From: Streptomyces zinciresistens K42
Lineage (GTDB): Bacteria; Actinomycetota; Actinomycetes; Streptomycetales; Streptomycetaceae
Direction: 5' to 3'
DNA length: 64,000 nucleotides
Assembly: GCF_000225525.1 (NCBI RefSeq)
Contig: NZ_AGBF01000003.1
Coordinates: 1-64,000, forward strand
Numbering within the stretch: position 1 is the first letter of the stretch; every line of letters starts with the position of its first letter. Below are positions 8,728-15,507 of this stretch, piece by piece. A program made the position numbers and the translations under genes. Under the pieces are notes generated by a model. The model did not search any database. It saw only the letters and a list, made by a program, of their open reading frames with translations, and was not told the DNA's origin.

Positions 8728-9159
8728 TCACGCACCGTCTACGGTCCTCTCACTGCCGGTCCGGCCGGCCCGCCACGGCCTTTCGACGACCACGTTGGTC
8801 GACTTGATCACTGCCACCGCCGGAACCCCGGGCTCCAGCCGCAGCTCCTCGGCCGACTCGCGGCTGACCATGGCCACCACCCGGAACGGCCCGGCCTGGA
8901 TCTCGACCTGCGCCGACACATCGCCGAGCACCAGGTGGGTGACGATGCCGGAGAAGCGGTTGCGGGCCGAGGAGCCGGTGGACGCCCGCTCCGCACGGTG
9001 CACCTCGCGGGCGTAGGCCGCCAGGGCCGGCCCGGGGATGATCCGGCGGCCCGTGTCGTCGCGTTCGGCGGCGAGTCTGCCGCCGTCCACCAGGCGCCGC
9101 ACGGTGTCGGTGCTCACGCCCAGCAGCGCTGCCGCCTCACCGATCCGGTAGGTGTGCAC
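8728..9159 (-). CDS. Molybdate-responsive HTH-TOBE regulator (ModE-like)
   Basis: This 143-residue protein has an N-terminal excisionase/MerR-like helix-turn-helix (YRIGEAAALLGVSTDTVRRL) and a C-terminal TOBE (mop-type) molybdate-binding domain (about 65-130, with SARNRFSGIVTHL and VSAQVEIQAG). Proteins of this type sense molybdate and control molybdenum uptake and use. I placed the start at the GTG at 9159. No good ribosome-binding site precedes it, so the message may be leaderless. It lies directly upstream of modA on the same strand (99 bp gap) and diverges from the molybdopterin-fold protein gene. The four CATG half-sites in the divergent gap are the most likely regulatory target. Confidence 0.82.
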   Translation of the reverse strand: MHTYRIGEAAALLGVSTDTVRRLVDGGRLAAERDDTGRRIIPGPALAAYAREVHRAERASTGSSARNRFSGIVTHLVLGDVSAQVEIQAGPFRVVAMVSRESAEELRLEPGVPAVAVIKSTNVVVERPWRAGRTGSERTVDGA

Positions 9160-9202
9160 GCGCCGATGATACTGCCGCAAGTGCGAGGGGAAAGTCTTCT
9201 GT

Positions 9203-9248
9203 CGCATTGCATGAGCATGGCCCTGTTTGTGTTTGCATGGCATGTGCG
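9203..9248. promoter_or_regulatory. Cluster of four CATG half-sites in a divergent promoter region
   Basis: The AT-richer gap between the TOBE regulator and the molybdopterin-fold gene contains GCATGAGCATG (about 9209-9219) and GCATGGCATG (about 9235-9244), flanked by CGCA and TGCG. This gives four CATG tetramers in two spaced pairs. The location suggests an operator for the neighbouring HTH-TOBE regulator. The exact arms are imperfect, so this is tentative. Confidence 0.35.
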
Positions 9249-9297
9249 TTTGTACGGGAGCGCTCTTCGGGTACGGTCCCCGGGGAGGTGGTAGCCC

Positions 9298-9780
9298 GTG
9301 AGCCAGTCCCTCGCCGCTGCCCGTACGACCACCGGACCGGCCGCCGAGTTCGTCCTCGGCGGAGATCTGGCCCGGCCCGCCCGGCTGACGGTGCCCGGTC
9401 TCCTGCCCTGGCCGCAGCACCGGGCCGAGGTGGCCTTCGAGTGCGCCACCAGCGGAGTCCAGCGCCACACCTTCACCGGGCCGCTGCTGCACGACGTGCT
9501 CATGGCCGCGGGCCCCGGCTTCGACGCGGCCCGCCGCAAGGACCGGCTGCGCTTCCTGATCGCCGTACGCGGCGCCGACGGCCACCACGCCCTGCTGTCC
9601 TGGGCGGAGATCGACCCCGACTTCGGCCGTGCCCCGGTCCTGCTCGCGGTCACCCTCGACGACACCCCGCTCGACCGGGCCGGCTCCCAGCTCGTGCCGC
9701 CCCAGGACCGCTGCGGCGCCCGGTACATCAGCGGCATCGAGGCGATCAGGGTGGACGGCGGATACACGGCGTGGAGCTGA
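9298..9780 (+). CDS. Molybdopterin-dependent oxidoreductase-fold protein
   Basis: This cytosolic protein of 160 residues, with no signal peptide, belongs to the small sulfite-oxidase-fold (Oxidored_molyb) group. The pattern FECATSGVQRHTFTGPLLHDVLMAAG followed by VRGADGHHALLSWAEIDP and a C-terminal IEAIRVDGG is typical of short actinobacterial members, given here in words and partial motifs. Whether it really binds molybdenum cofactor is unclear. It does carry one cysteine (in FECATSG), but it is much shorter than full enzymes. The GTG start at 9298 has GGGGAGG about 11 bases upstream. Its place beside the molybdate importer and the TOBE regulator supports a molybdenum link. Confidence 0.75.
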   Translation: MSQSLAAARTTTGPAAEFVLGGDLARPARLTVPGLLPWPQHRAEVAFECATSGVQRHTFTGPLLHDVLMAAGPGFDAARRKDRLRFLIAVRGADGHHALLSWAEIDPDFGRAPVLLAVTLDDTPLDRAGSQLVPPQDRCGARYISGIEAIRVDGGYTAWS

Positions 9781-9934
9781 CGGGCGGGAACGGGAAGAGG
9801 TGCGCGCCGCCGCGCGCCGCCACCGTCGACCAGGGCGAGCCGGGCGCCGTTTCAAGAACTTCAGGACGCTTCCAGCCCCGCGGCGGGCGCCGCCCCGACC
9901 GTCGCGACGACCCCCACCTCGCGGAGGCCCGTCC

Positions 9935-10867
9935 GTGCTGCTGCGCCAGCTGGAATACCTCGTCGCACTCGCCAGGGAACGCCACTTCGCCCGCGCGGCG
10001 GCGGCCTGCCACGTCTCCCAGCCGTCGCTGTCCGCAGCCGTCCGGCGGCTCGAACACGAACTGGACGTGTCGATCGTGCGGCGCGGCCGGCGCTACGAGG
10101 GACTCACCCCCGAAGGCGAGGTCGTCCTGGCCTGGGCCAGCCGCATCCTCGCCGAACGCGACGCCCTGCAACAGGAGTTGTCCGCCCTCAGAGGCGGTCT
10201 GACCGGCACGCTGCGACTGGGCGTCGTCCCCACCGCACTGCCGGTCGCCTCCCTGCTCACCACCCCGTTCTGCCAACGACACCCGCGCGCCGCGGTGACG
10301 CTCCGGTCGCTGTCGTCCGAGGAGATCCGGCACGGCCTCGCCGACTTCGGCCTGGACGCGGCGATGACCTACCTGGACGACGGCACGCTGCGCCAGGTGC
10401 GCCGCTTCCCGCTGTACGAGGAGCGGTACGTCCTGCTGACCCCCGTCGACGGCCCGCTCGGCGACGGCGCCACGGCGAGCTGGTCCCAGGCCGCCGCGCT
10501 GCCGCTGTGCCTGCTCCACTCCCGGATGCGCCACCGGCGCATCATCGACGAGTGCTTCGCCGCCGAGGGCGCGAGGGCCGCCCCGGCCATCGAGTCGGAC
10601 AGCGTCGCCGGGCTCTACGCGCACCTGCCCGGCGGACGCTGGTCCTGTGTCATCTCCCACGCCTGGCTGCACCTGTTCGGCGTGCCGGAGGGACTGCGGG
10701 TGGTGCCGCTGGAGGGCCCCGCGCACGGCCCGCGGGTCGGCCTGGTGGTCGCCCGCACCGAACCCGCCTCCGTCCTGGCCGGCGCCCTGGTCGCGGTGGC
10801 CCGCGAAGCAGGGGTCCGCGACGCCCTCGACGAACTGCTCCGCTCCTACCTGGACGGACGCGGCTGA
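9935..10867 (+). CDS. LysR-family transcriptional regulator
   Basis: This 310-residue regulator has the N-terminal winged HTH characteristic of LysR proteins (residues 1-60: LEYLVALARERHFARAAAAC then HVSQPSLSAAVRRLEHEL). A substrate-binding effector domain follows (about 90-300, starting GTLRLGVVPTALPVASLL). The GTG at 9935 is selected because GCGGAGG lies 7 bases upstream. It ends 104 bp before the formate dehydrogenase gene on the same strand and probably regulates it. A small palindrome at 10892-10905 is a candidate target. The presence of a cyanase-like remnant further downstream raises the possibility that this was originally a cyanate/formate-responsive (CynR-like) regulator; that is inference. 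Confidence 0.88.
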   Translation: MLLRQLEYLVALARERHFARAAAACHVSQPSLSAAVRRLEHELDVSIVRRGRRYEGLTPEGEVVLAWASRILAERDALQQELSALRGGLTGTLRLGVVPTALPVASLLTTPFCQRHPRAAVTLRSLSSEEIRHGLADFGLDAAMTYLDDGTLRQVRRFPLYEERYVLLTPVDGPLGDGATASWSQAAALPLCLLHSRMRHRRIIDECFAAEGARAAPAIESDSVAGLYAHLPGGRWSCVISHAWLHLFGVPEGLRVVPLEGPAHGPRVGLVVARTEPASVLAGALVAVAREAGVRDALDELLRSYLDGRG

Positions 10868-10891
10868 TAGAAGCGGTCTATCCCGTCATAG

Positions 10892-10905
10892 CAAAGAACG
10901 CTTTG
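10892..10905. promoter_or_regulatory. Short palindrome in front of the formate dehydrogenase gene
   Basis: CAAAG-AACG-CTTTG lies 67 bp upstream of the formate dehydrogenase start and runs into TTGACC (10903-10908), a good -35 candidate. No equally clear -10 follows. The position fits a LysR-type activator site overlapping a promoter. Confidence 0.35.
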
Positions 10906-10971
10906 ACCTGGGAGAACGACTCCGAGCATCGTAAAAGGCACCTTCCCGTAAGCCAGTTGAGGAGCCGTGAC

Positions 10972-12132
10972 ATGGCCAAGGTGCTCTGCGTCCTGTACGA
11001 CGACCCCACCGACGGATACCCCACCACGTACGCCCGCGACGACCTCCCCGCCATCGGCCACTACCCCGGCGGACAGAGCACCCCGACCCCCGAGGCCGTC
11101 GACTTCACCCCGGGCCACCTCCTCGGCAGCGTCTCCGGCGAACTCGGCCTGCGGAGCTTCCTGGAGAAAGCCGGCCACACCCTCGTCGTCACCTCCGACA
11201 AGGACGGCGAGGGGTCGGTCTTCGACCGCGAGCTGCCCGACGCGGACATCGTCATCTCCCAGCCCTTCTGGCCCGCGTACCTCACCCCGCAGCGCATCGC
11301 CGCCGCCCGGAACCTCAAGCTCGCCGTCACCGCGGGCATCGGCTCCGACCACGTCGACCTCGACGCCGCGATCGCCCACGGCGTCACGGTCGCGGAGGTG
11401 ACGTACTGCAACAGCGTCAGCGTCGCCGAGCACGTGGTGATGATGACGCTGTCCCTGGTGCGCAACTACCTGCCGTCCCACCGGGTGGTGCTGGACGGCG
11501 GCTGGAACATCGCGGACTGCGTGGCCCGTTCGTACGACCTGGAGGGCATGCACGTCGGAACCGTCGCCGCCGGGCGCATCGGACTCGCGGTCCTGCGCCG
11601 CCTCGCGCCCTTCGATGTGAAGCTGCACTACACCGACCGCCACCGGCTGCCGCAGGACGTCGAGCGCGAACTCGGACTGACCTGGCACGAGAGCGCCGCC
11701 GACATGGTCCCGCACTGCGACGTCGTCACCGTCAACGCCCCCCTGCACCCCGAGACCGAGGGCCTGTTCGGGGACGAGCTGCTGGCGACGATGAAGCGCG
11801 GGGCCTACCTCATCAACACCGCCCGCGCGAGGATCGTCGACCGGGACGCCGTCGACCGGGCCCTGCGCGGCGGCCGGCTGGCGGGTTACGCGGGCGACGT
11901 CTGGTTCCCGCAGCCCGCCCCCGCCGACCACCCGTGGCGCGGTATGCCGCACCACGGCATGACCCCGCACATCTCCGGCTCCTCCCTGTCGGCGCAGGCC
12001 CGTTACGCCGCAGGCACCCGGGAGATCCTGGAGTCGTTCTTCGCCGGACGCCCGCTGCGCGAGGAGTACCTGATCGTGGACGGCGGCGCCCTGGCGGGAA
12101 CGGGCGCGCGCTCGTACTCGGTCACGAAGTGA
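10972..12132 (+). CDS. fdh: NAD-dependent formate dehydrogenase
   Basis: This is a metal-independent D-2-hydroxyacid-dehydrogenase-type enzyme (386 residues) that oxidises formate to CO2 with NAD+ in the cytosol. Supporting motifs are AGIGSDHVDLDAAI, the conserved TYCNSVSVAEHVVMM substrate region, a Rossmann motif GTVAAGRIG near residue 196, the active-site Arg in NTARARIVDRDAV, GYAGDVWFPQPAP, and the catalytic His in MTPHISGSSLSAQARYAAGT. These match the known Pseudomonas-type FDH pattern closely. One small oddity is that the usual GxGxxG glycines read GTVAAGRIG. TGAGGAG precedes the ATG by about 8 bases. The LysR gene is upstream; a cyanase-like remnant lies 160 bp downstream. Confidence 0.93.
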   Translation: MAKVLCVLYDDPTDGYPTTYARDDLPAIGHYPGGQSTPTPEAVDFTPGHLLGSVSGELGLRSFLEKAGHTLVVTSDKDGEGSVFDRELPDADIVISQPFWPAYLTPQRIAAARNLKLAVTAGIGSDHVDLDAAIAHGVTVAEVTYCNSVSVAEHVVMMTLSLVRNYLPSHRVVLDGGWNIADCVARSYDLEGMHVGTVAAGRIGLAVLRRLAPFDVKLHYTDRHRLPQDVERELGLTWHESAADMVPHCDVVTVNAPLHPETEGLFGDELLATMKRGAYLINTARARIVDRDAVDRALRGGRLAGYAGDVWFPQPAPADHPWRGMPHHGMTPHISGSSLSAQARYAAGTREILESFFAGRPLREEYLIVDGGALAGTGARSYSVTK

Positions 12133-12291
12133 CCGGCCCGTCCCCCCGGCCATGACCGGCGGAGGCCACCCCCGGACCGCCCGGAGTCCGCTCGGCGGGC
12201 GCCCCCGCGGACCCCGTCCGGGCGGTGGCCTCCCCTTCCGGGCCCATCCGGCCGTCGCGGCGGGCGACGGCCGCCGTCGCAGGAGGAACAC

Positions 12292-12405
12292 ATGCTCAGC
12301 AAGCGGGAAGCCGCCGACGCCGTACGCCTGGCCAAGGTCCGCACGGACGTCACCTGGGGGAGCGCGGGACGCCAGCCCCGACCATTTGCTTGGCCAGCCA
12401 CATAA
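12292..12405 (+). pseudogene. Cyanase-like N-terminal remnant (37 codons)
   Basis: A strong ribosome-binding site (AGGAGG, 12281-12286) and an ATG at 12292 open a 37-codon frame. Its first ~22 residues (MLSKREAADAVRLAKVR, then TDVTW) resemble the N-terminal helix of cyanate hydratases. The resemblance stops at about 12357, and the frame runs into the inverted repeat at 12381, ending at TAA 12403-12405. Cyanases are about 150 residues long, so if the match is right the gene has lost ~85% of its length. The break coincides with the left edge of the oxidoreductase/MarR pair. Alternatively it is a short leader peptide or chance reading. The identification rests on remembered family pattern, not a search. 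Confidence 0.42.
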
Positions 12406-12442
12406 TCCGTGCTACTTTTATGTGGCTGGCCAAGTAAATGGT
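12381..12442. promoter_or_regulatory. Long inverted repeat, probable MarR operator
   Basis: Arms of 25 bp (12381-12405 and 12418-12442) match at 24 positions and are separated by 12 bp. Each arm contains TGGCCA, and the left arm includes CTTGGCCAGCCACATAA. The repeat surrounds a promoter-like pair and ends 20 bp before the ribosome-binding site of the quinone oxidoreductase gene. The MarR-family gene two positions downstream is the obvious candidate regulator. Arms of this length are unusual for a simple MarR site and may hold two dimers. Confidence 0.7.
12390..12418 (+). promoter_or_regulatory. Promoter candidate for the oxidoreductase/marR pair
   Basis: TTGGCC (12390-12395) and TACTTT (12413-12418) are 17 bp apart, the ideal spacing for the housekeeping sigma factor. 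Both lie inside the inverted repeat at 12381-12442, so a bound repressor would occlude them. Confidence 0.5.
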
Positions 12443-12476
12443 CGGCGCAGCGCACCGACCCGAGGAGAGCACCCTC

Positions 12477-13391
12477 ATGAAGGCCATCGTTTTCGACGCG
12501 TTCGGCGGCACCGAAGTCCTGCACGAGGCGGAGATCGCCGTCCCGCAGCCCGGCCCCGGCCAGGTCCGCGTCCGCGTGCACGCCGTCGGCGTCAACCCCG
12601 TGGACGGCAAGATCCGCTCCGGCACCATGGAGGCCATCTTCCCCACCACGCTGCCGGCCGTGCCCGGCGGGGAGATCGCCGGCGTCGTCGACGCCGTCGG
12701 CGAGGGCGTCGACCACCTCAAGGCGGGCGACGAGGTCCTGGGCTGGTCCGACACCGGTTCCTACGCCCAGTACGCCCTGGCCTCCGCCGTCGTCCTCGCC
12801 CCCAAGCCCGCGGACCTCGACTGGGCACACGCCGCCGCCCTGCCCGTGGCGAGCGACGGCGCCGAACGGGTGCTCGACCTGCTCGGCGTCAGCGAGGGCG
12901 AGACGCTGCTGATCCACGGCGCGTCCGGCGCGCTGGGCACCATCGCCGTCCAACTGGCCGTCGCCCGCGGCGCCCGCGTCCTCGGCACCGCCGGCCCGGC
13001 CAACCAGGAGTACGTCACCTCCCTCGGAGCCACCGCCCTCGTCTACGGGGACAACCTGGTCGAGCGGGTCCGCGCGCTCGCCCCCGAAGGGGTGGACGCC
13101 GTCTTCGACGCCGCCGGCAAGGGCGCGCTGGAGGACTCCCTCACCCTGCGCGGCGGCACCGACCGGATCGTCACCACCGCCGACTTCCGCGCCGCCGAAC
13201 TCGGCATCGTCTTCGCCCAGGGCCCCCAGCGCCGCTCCGCCGCCCGCCTCGCCGAACTGGCCCGGCAGGCCGCGGACGGCACCCTGGTCACCACCATCAG
13301 CGCCACCTACCCCCTCGCCGAGGCGGCCAAGGCGCAGCAGGCGAGCGACGCGGGCCACAACCGGGGCAAGATCGTCCTCACCGTCGTGTGA
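12477..13391 (+). CDS. Zinc-independent quinone oxidoreductase (MDR family, NADP-dependent)
   Basis: This medium-chain reductase of 304 residues is expected to reduce quinones or enones with NADPH in the cytosol. The sequence shows a GroES-like N-terminal domain (MKAIVFDAFGGTEVL, VNPVDGKIRSG, and VPGGEIAGVVDAVG) and a Rossmann domain with HGASGALGTIAVQLAVARG. The structural-zinc cysteines of alcohol dehydrogenases are absent, as expected for the QOR branch. The ATG at 12477 is chosen over an in-frame ATG at 12438, which lies inside the inverted repeat; GAGGAGA is 8-10 bases upstream of 12477. The downstream MarR gene (44 bp gap) probably forms an operon with it and represses both through the repeat. 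Confidence 0.88.
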   Translation: MKAIVFDAFGGTEVLHEAEIAVPQPGPGQVRVRVHAVGVNPVDGKIRSGTMEAIFPTTLPAVPGGEIAGVVDAVGEGVDHLKAGDEVLGWSDTGSYAQYALASAVVLAPKPADLDWAHAAALPVASDGAERVLDLLGVSEGETLLIHGASGALGTIAVQLAVARGARVLGTAGPANQEYVTSLGATALVYGDNLVERVRALAPEGVDAVFDAAGKGALEDSLTLRGGTDRIVTTADFRAAELGIVFAQGPQRRSAARLAELARQAADGTLVTTISATYPLAEAAKAQQASDAGHNRGKIVLTVV

Positions 13392-13435
13392 CGTGCGCGA
13401 TGCCGTCGTCCGACGCCCGTGACGAAGGAGTGACC

Positions 13436-13900
13436 ATGCCCGACACCACCCCGCCGGAACCGCCGAGAGCGGCGGGAGGAGGACCGCTGAGCTACGCCGT
13501 CTTCCAGCTCGCCCGCACCCACCGCGGCCATGCCGCCGCCATGCTCCGCGCCATGAACCTGCACCCCGGCCAGGAACTGCTCCTGATGCAGCTCTACGAC
13601 CGCGACGGCCGGACCCAGGCCGAACTCCTGGAGCGGGTCGGCCTCGACCACTCCACCGTCTCCAAGTCGCTGCGCCGTATGCAGGAGGCCGGGCTGCTCA
13701 CCCGGGAACCGGCGCCGCACGACCGGCGCGTCATGGTGGTCCACCTCACCGAGGCCGGGCGCGCCCTGCGCGAGCCCATCACCGACATGTGGCGCACCCT
13801 GGAGGAGATCTCCGTACGCGATCTGACGCCCGAGCAGATCGAGACGTTCACCGCGTGCGCATACGTGATCGAGGAATCCGTCAGGAGGCACGCACGGTAG
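13436..13900 (+). CDS. MarR-family transcriptional regulator
   Basis: This 154-residue winged-helix regulator shows the expected order: a dimerisation helix (YAVFQLARTHRGHAAAML), the recognition region TQAELLERVGLDHSTVSKSL, the wing LTREPAPHDRRVMVVHLTEAG, and a C-terminal helix. ATG 13436 is preferred, with GAAGGAG just upstream (13424-13430); a GTG at 13430 is possible. It lies 44 bp after the quinone oxidoreductase gene on the same strand. This is the classic MarR/oxidoreductase pairing, in which an electrophile or quinone releases the repressor. No cysteine is visible in the sequence, so a thiol-switch mechanism is not supported. Confidence 0.9.
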   Translation: MPDTTPPEPPRAAGGGPLSYAVFQLARTHRGHAAAMLRAMNLHPGQELLLMQLYDRDGRTQAELLERVGLDHSTVSKSLRRMQEAGLLTREPAPHDRRVMVVHLTEAGRALREPITDMWRTLEEISVRDLTPEQIETFTACAYVIEESVRRHAR

Positions 13901-13915
13901 GCACCGGGCTCATCC

Positions 13916-13937
13916 GCCCGGCCCTCGTTCGCCGGGC
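13916..13937 (+). terminator. Hairpin after the marR gene
   Basis: Arms GCCCGGC (13916-13922) and GCCGGGC (13931-13937) with an 8-nt loop begin 15 bases after the stop codon. There is no U-run. The rest of the gap to 14111 is very GC-rich and shows nothing else I can name. Confidence 0.5.
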
Positions 13938-14111
13938 CGGCCCGACCGCGCCCACCCCGCGCACGGCGGGGGCACCCCGCCCGCCCCCGCCGCCCGCGCG
14001 ACAGCCCACTCCGCGAAAGCCGCGGCACCGCTCCCGACCGGCCGCACCGCCGGCGCGGTGGCGGAGCGCCCGCGCGGCGCAGCCCACGTGCCGCGGCGGG
14101 ACCGCCCGGCG

Positions 14112-15128
14112 TCAGGCGCCGTCGCAGGTGCCTACCGGCGCGCAGAACCAGCTGACCGCCGCGTCGGCCATGGCGACCTCGTCCTCCCGGCCGTCGTCGT
14201 CGCGGCCGTACACCGCCACCGCGTAGAGCGTGCCGTCCGACGCCGCGAAACGCGTGTCGACGACATGCCAGGTGCCGATGTCGGGCTCGCCCCGGATCGA
14301 GTCGACCAGGTACTCCAGCCGCTCCGCGCCGAGACCTCCCGCGCCGAAGGACTGCCGGCCCAACTCCCGGAAGCTGGCGGCCTTCGGCGTGCCGGGCGAC
14401 AGGAACAGATCGAACGACTCCTGCGGGGTCGACTCGGCCACCTGGAACACCTGGATGCGCCGCCGGCCGTCCGGGCTGCGGTAGTTCACGATGTCCATGC
14501 CGTACTTGGACGACAGGGTGGTCCGCCCCCAGCCCGCGGGCACGGCCGCCCGGAACCCCTCGGGGTCGTCGAACGACTCGTAGCCGGACGGTGGCCGGGC
14601 GGCGGTCGGAGAGGGCGAGGGCGTCTCCTGCGGGACCTCCTCGGTGAGCGACTCCGGCGTCGGCGGCTGCTCCGGGCCGGTGGGGGTCACGGACTCCGCC
14701 GCCTGGTCCTGTCCGGCGTGGTCGTCGCCGTCACCGGTCGTCCGCGTCAGCACCAGACCCGCGGTGACCCCGATCACGACGGCCGCGCCCACCACCGCCG
14801 CCCAGACGCGCCGCCGGTCGAACCGGGCGGCCGTCGCAGTGGACGGCTGGTCCGCCGGGGGCCAGGACGGACCGGTGACCCACGGCGCCGGGGGCGGCGG
14901 CGGAACCGGCGGGGGAGCGGCGGCAGTTGACGGCTGCGCGGCGGCGGGCGGCTCGGTCCCCGGTGGCCCGGAGGCCGGGGGCCGGACGTCCTCGCCGCTG
15001 TGCGACGTGACCAGCGTCGGGGCGTGGTCGGGCCGGCCCGGTGGCGGCGGAGTGGTGCGCGCCTCCTCCCGGGTGCCCTCCTCCCAGCGCTGGGTCTCCT
15101 CGTTCCAGTACTGCTGTCCCCCGTTCAT
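14112..15128 (-). CDS. Proline-rich membrane-anchored protein of unknown function
   Basis: This 338-residue protein is likely single-pass. An N-terminal polar segment starts with NGGQQYWNEETQRWEEGT. A long Pro/Ala-rich stretch follows (about 25-95), then one hydrophobic helix (VWAAVVGAAVVIGVTAGLVL, near residues 108-127). An acidic/Pro linker leads to a compact C-terminal domain (about 180-338) with two cysteines at the very end (WFCAPVGTC) that may form a disulfide outside the cell. This architecture is common in actinobacterial proteins that display a sensor-like domain outside the membrane. It is the last gene of a three-gene operon and starts 10 bp after the stop of the small motif protein. 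GAGGAG lies just upstream of the ATG. No function can be assigned. Confidence 0.75.
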   Translation of the reverse strand: MNGGQQYWNEETQRWEEGTREEARTTPPPPGRPDHAPTLVTSHSGEDVRPPASGPPGTEPPAAAQPSTAAAPPPVPPPPPAPWVTGPSWPPADQPSTATAARFDRRRVWAAVVGAAVVIGVTAGLVLTRTTGDGDDHAGQDQAAESVTPTGPEQPPTPESLTEEVPQETPSPSPTAARPPSGYESFDDPEGFRAAVPAGWGRTTLSSKYGMDIVNYRSPDGRRRIQVFQVAESTPQESFDLFLSPGTPKAASFRELGRQSFGAGGLGAERLEYLVDSIRGEPDIGTWHVVDTRFAASDGTLYAVAVYGRDDDGREDEVAMADAAVSWFCAPVGTCDGA

Positions 15129-15138
15129 GGTGTACTCC

Positions 15139-15507
15139 TCACCTGCCCAGCAGCCCTGCCACGGAACTCGCCACGACCCCCGCCGACGCCAGCAGGCTCA
15201 CCAGGGCCTCGGAGTCGGTGAGCAGCTGGCGCAGCCGCCGCAGCCTGCTCTCGCCGACCGCGCCGGTACGGGTGATCTCGTCCTCGGCGCCCGCCAGTTC
15301 GGCGTCGAGCGCGCGGGTCTGCTCGTCCTCCCGCACGCGCGTCAGATCGGCGCGCAGTTCGCGTACCGCCTTCAGCAGCTCCTCCGCGGCCGCGCCCGCC
15401 GCACCGGCACCGGTGCCGTGGTGGCTCTCGGCGTGCGCGTGGCTGCCGATCGCGAAGGTGCTGTGCGCGACGTCGCCGATGCGGACGTCGGGCTCATCCG
15501 TTGCCAT
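15139..15507 (-). CDS. Small coiled-coil protein with STFAIGSHA motif
   Basis: The protein has 122 residues. Near its N-terminus (about 8-25) is VRIGDVAHSTFAIGSHAHAE, which shares STFA[VI]GSHA with the C-terminus of the protein encoded just upstream. A long charged helical region follows (about 40-95, likely coiled coil), then a hydrophobic or amphipathic tail (SLLASAGVVASSVAGLLG). The start ATG at 15507 lies 14 bp inside the upstream gene, with AGAGGGGG before it, so translation is probably coupled. The layout (short beta-prone motif, helices, hydrophobic end) resembles small actinobacterial proteins paired with sensor proteins through homotypic motifs. The function is not known. Confidence 0.75.
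   Translation of the reverse strand: MATDEPDVRIGDVAHSTFAIGSHAHAESHHGTGAGAAGAAAEELLKAVRELRADLTRVREDEQTRALDAELAGAEDEITRTGAVGESRLRRLRQLLTDSEALVSLLASAGVVASSVAGLLGR

Noticed and set aside
12381..12442. Inverted repeat as the ends of a small transposon
   Set aside because: The arms are only 12 bp apart with no sequence between them that could encode anything; position and promoter content fit an operator better.
12438..12476. Earlier ATG for the quinone oxidoreductase
   Set aside because: It lies within the inverted repeat/operator, has no ribosome-binding site and would add residues before the conserved MKAIVFDAFG start.
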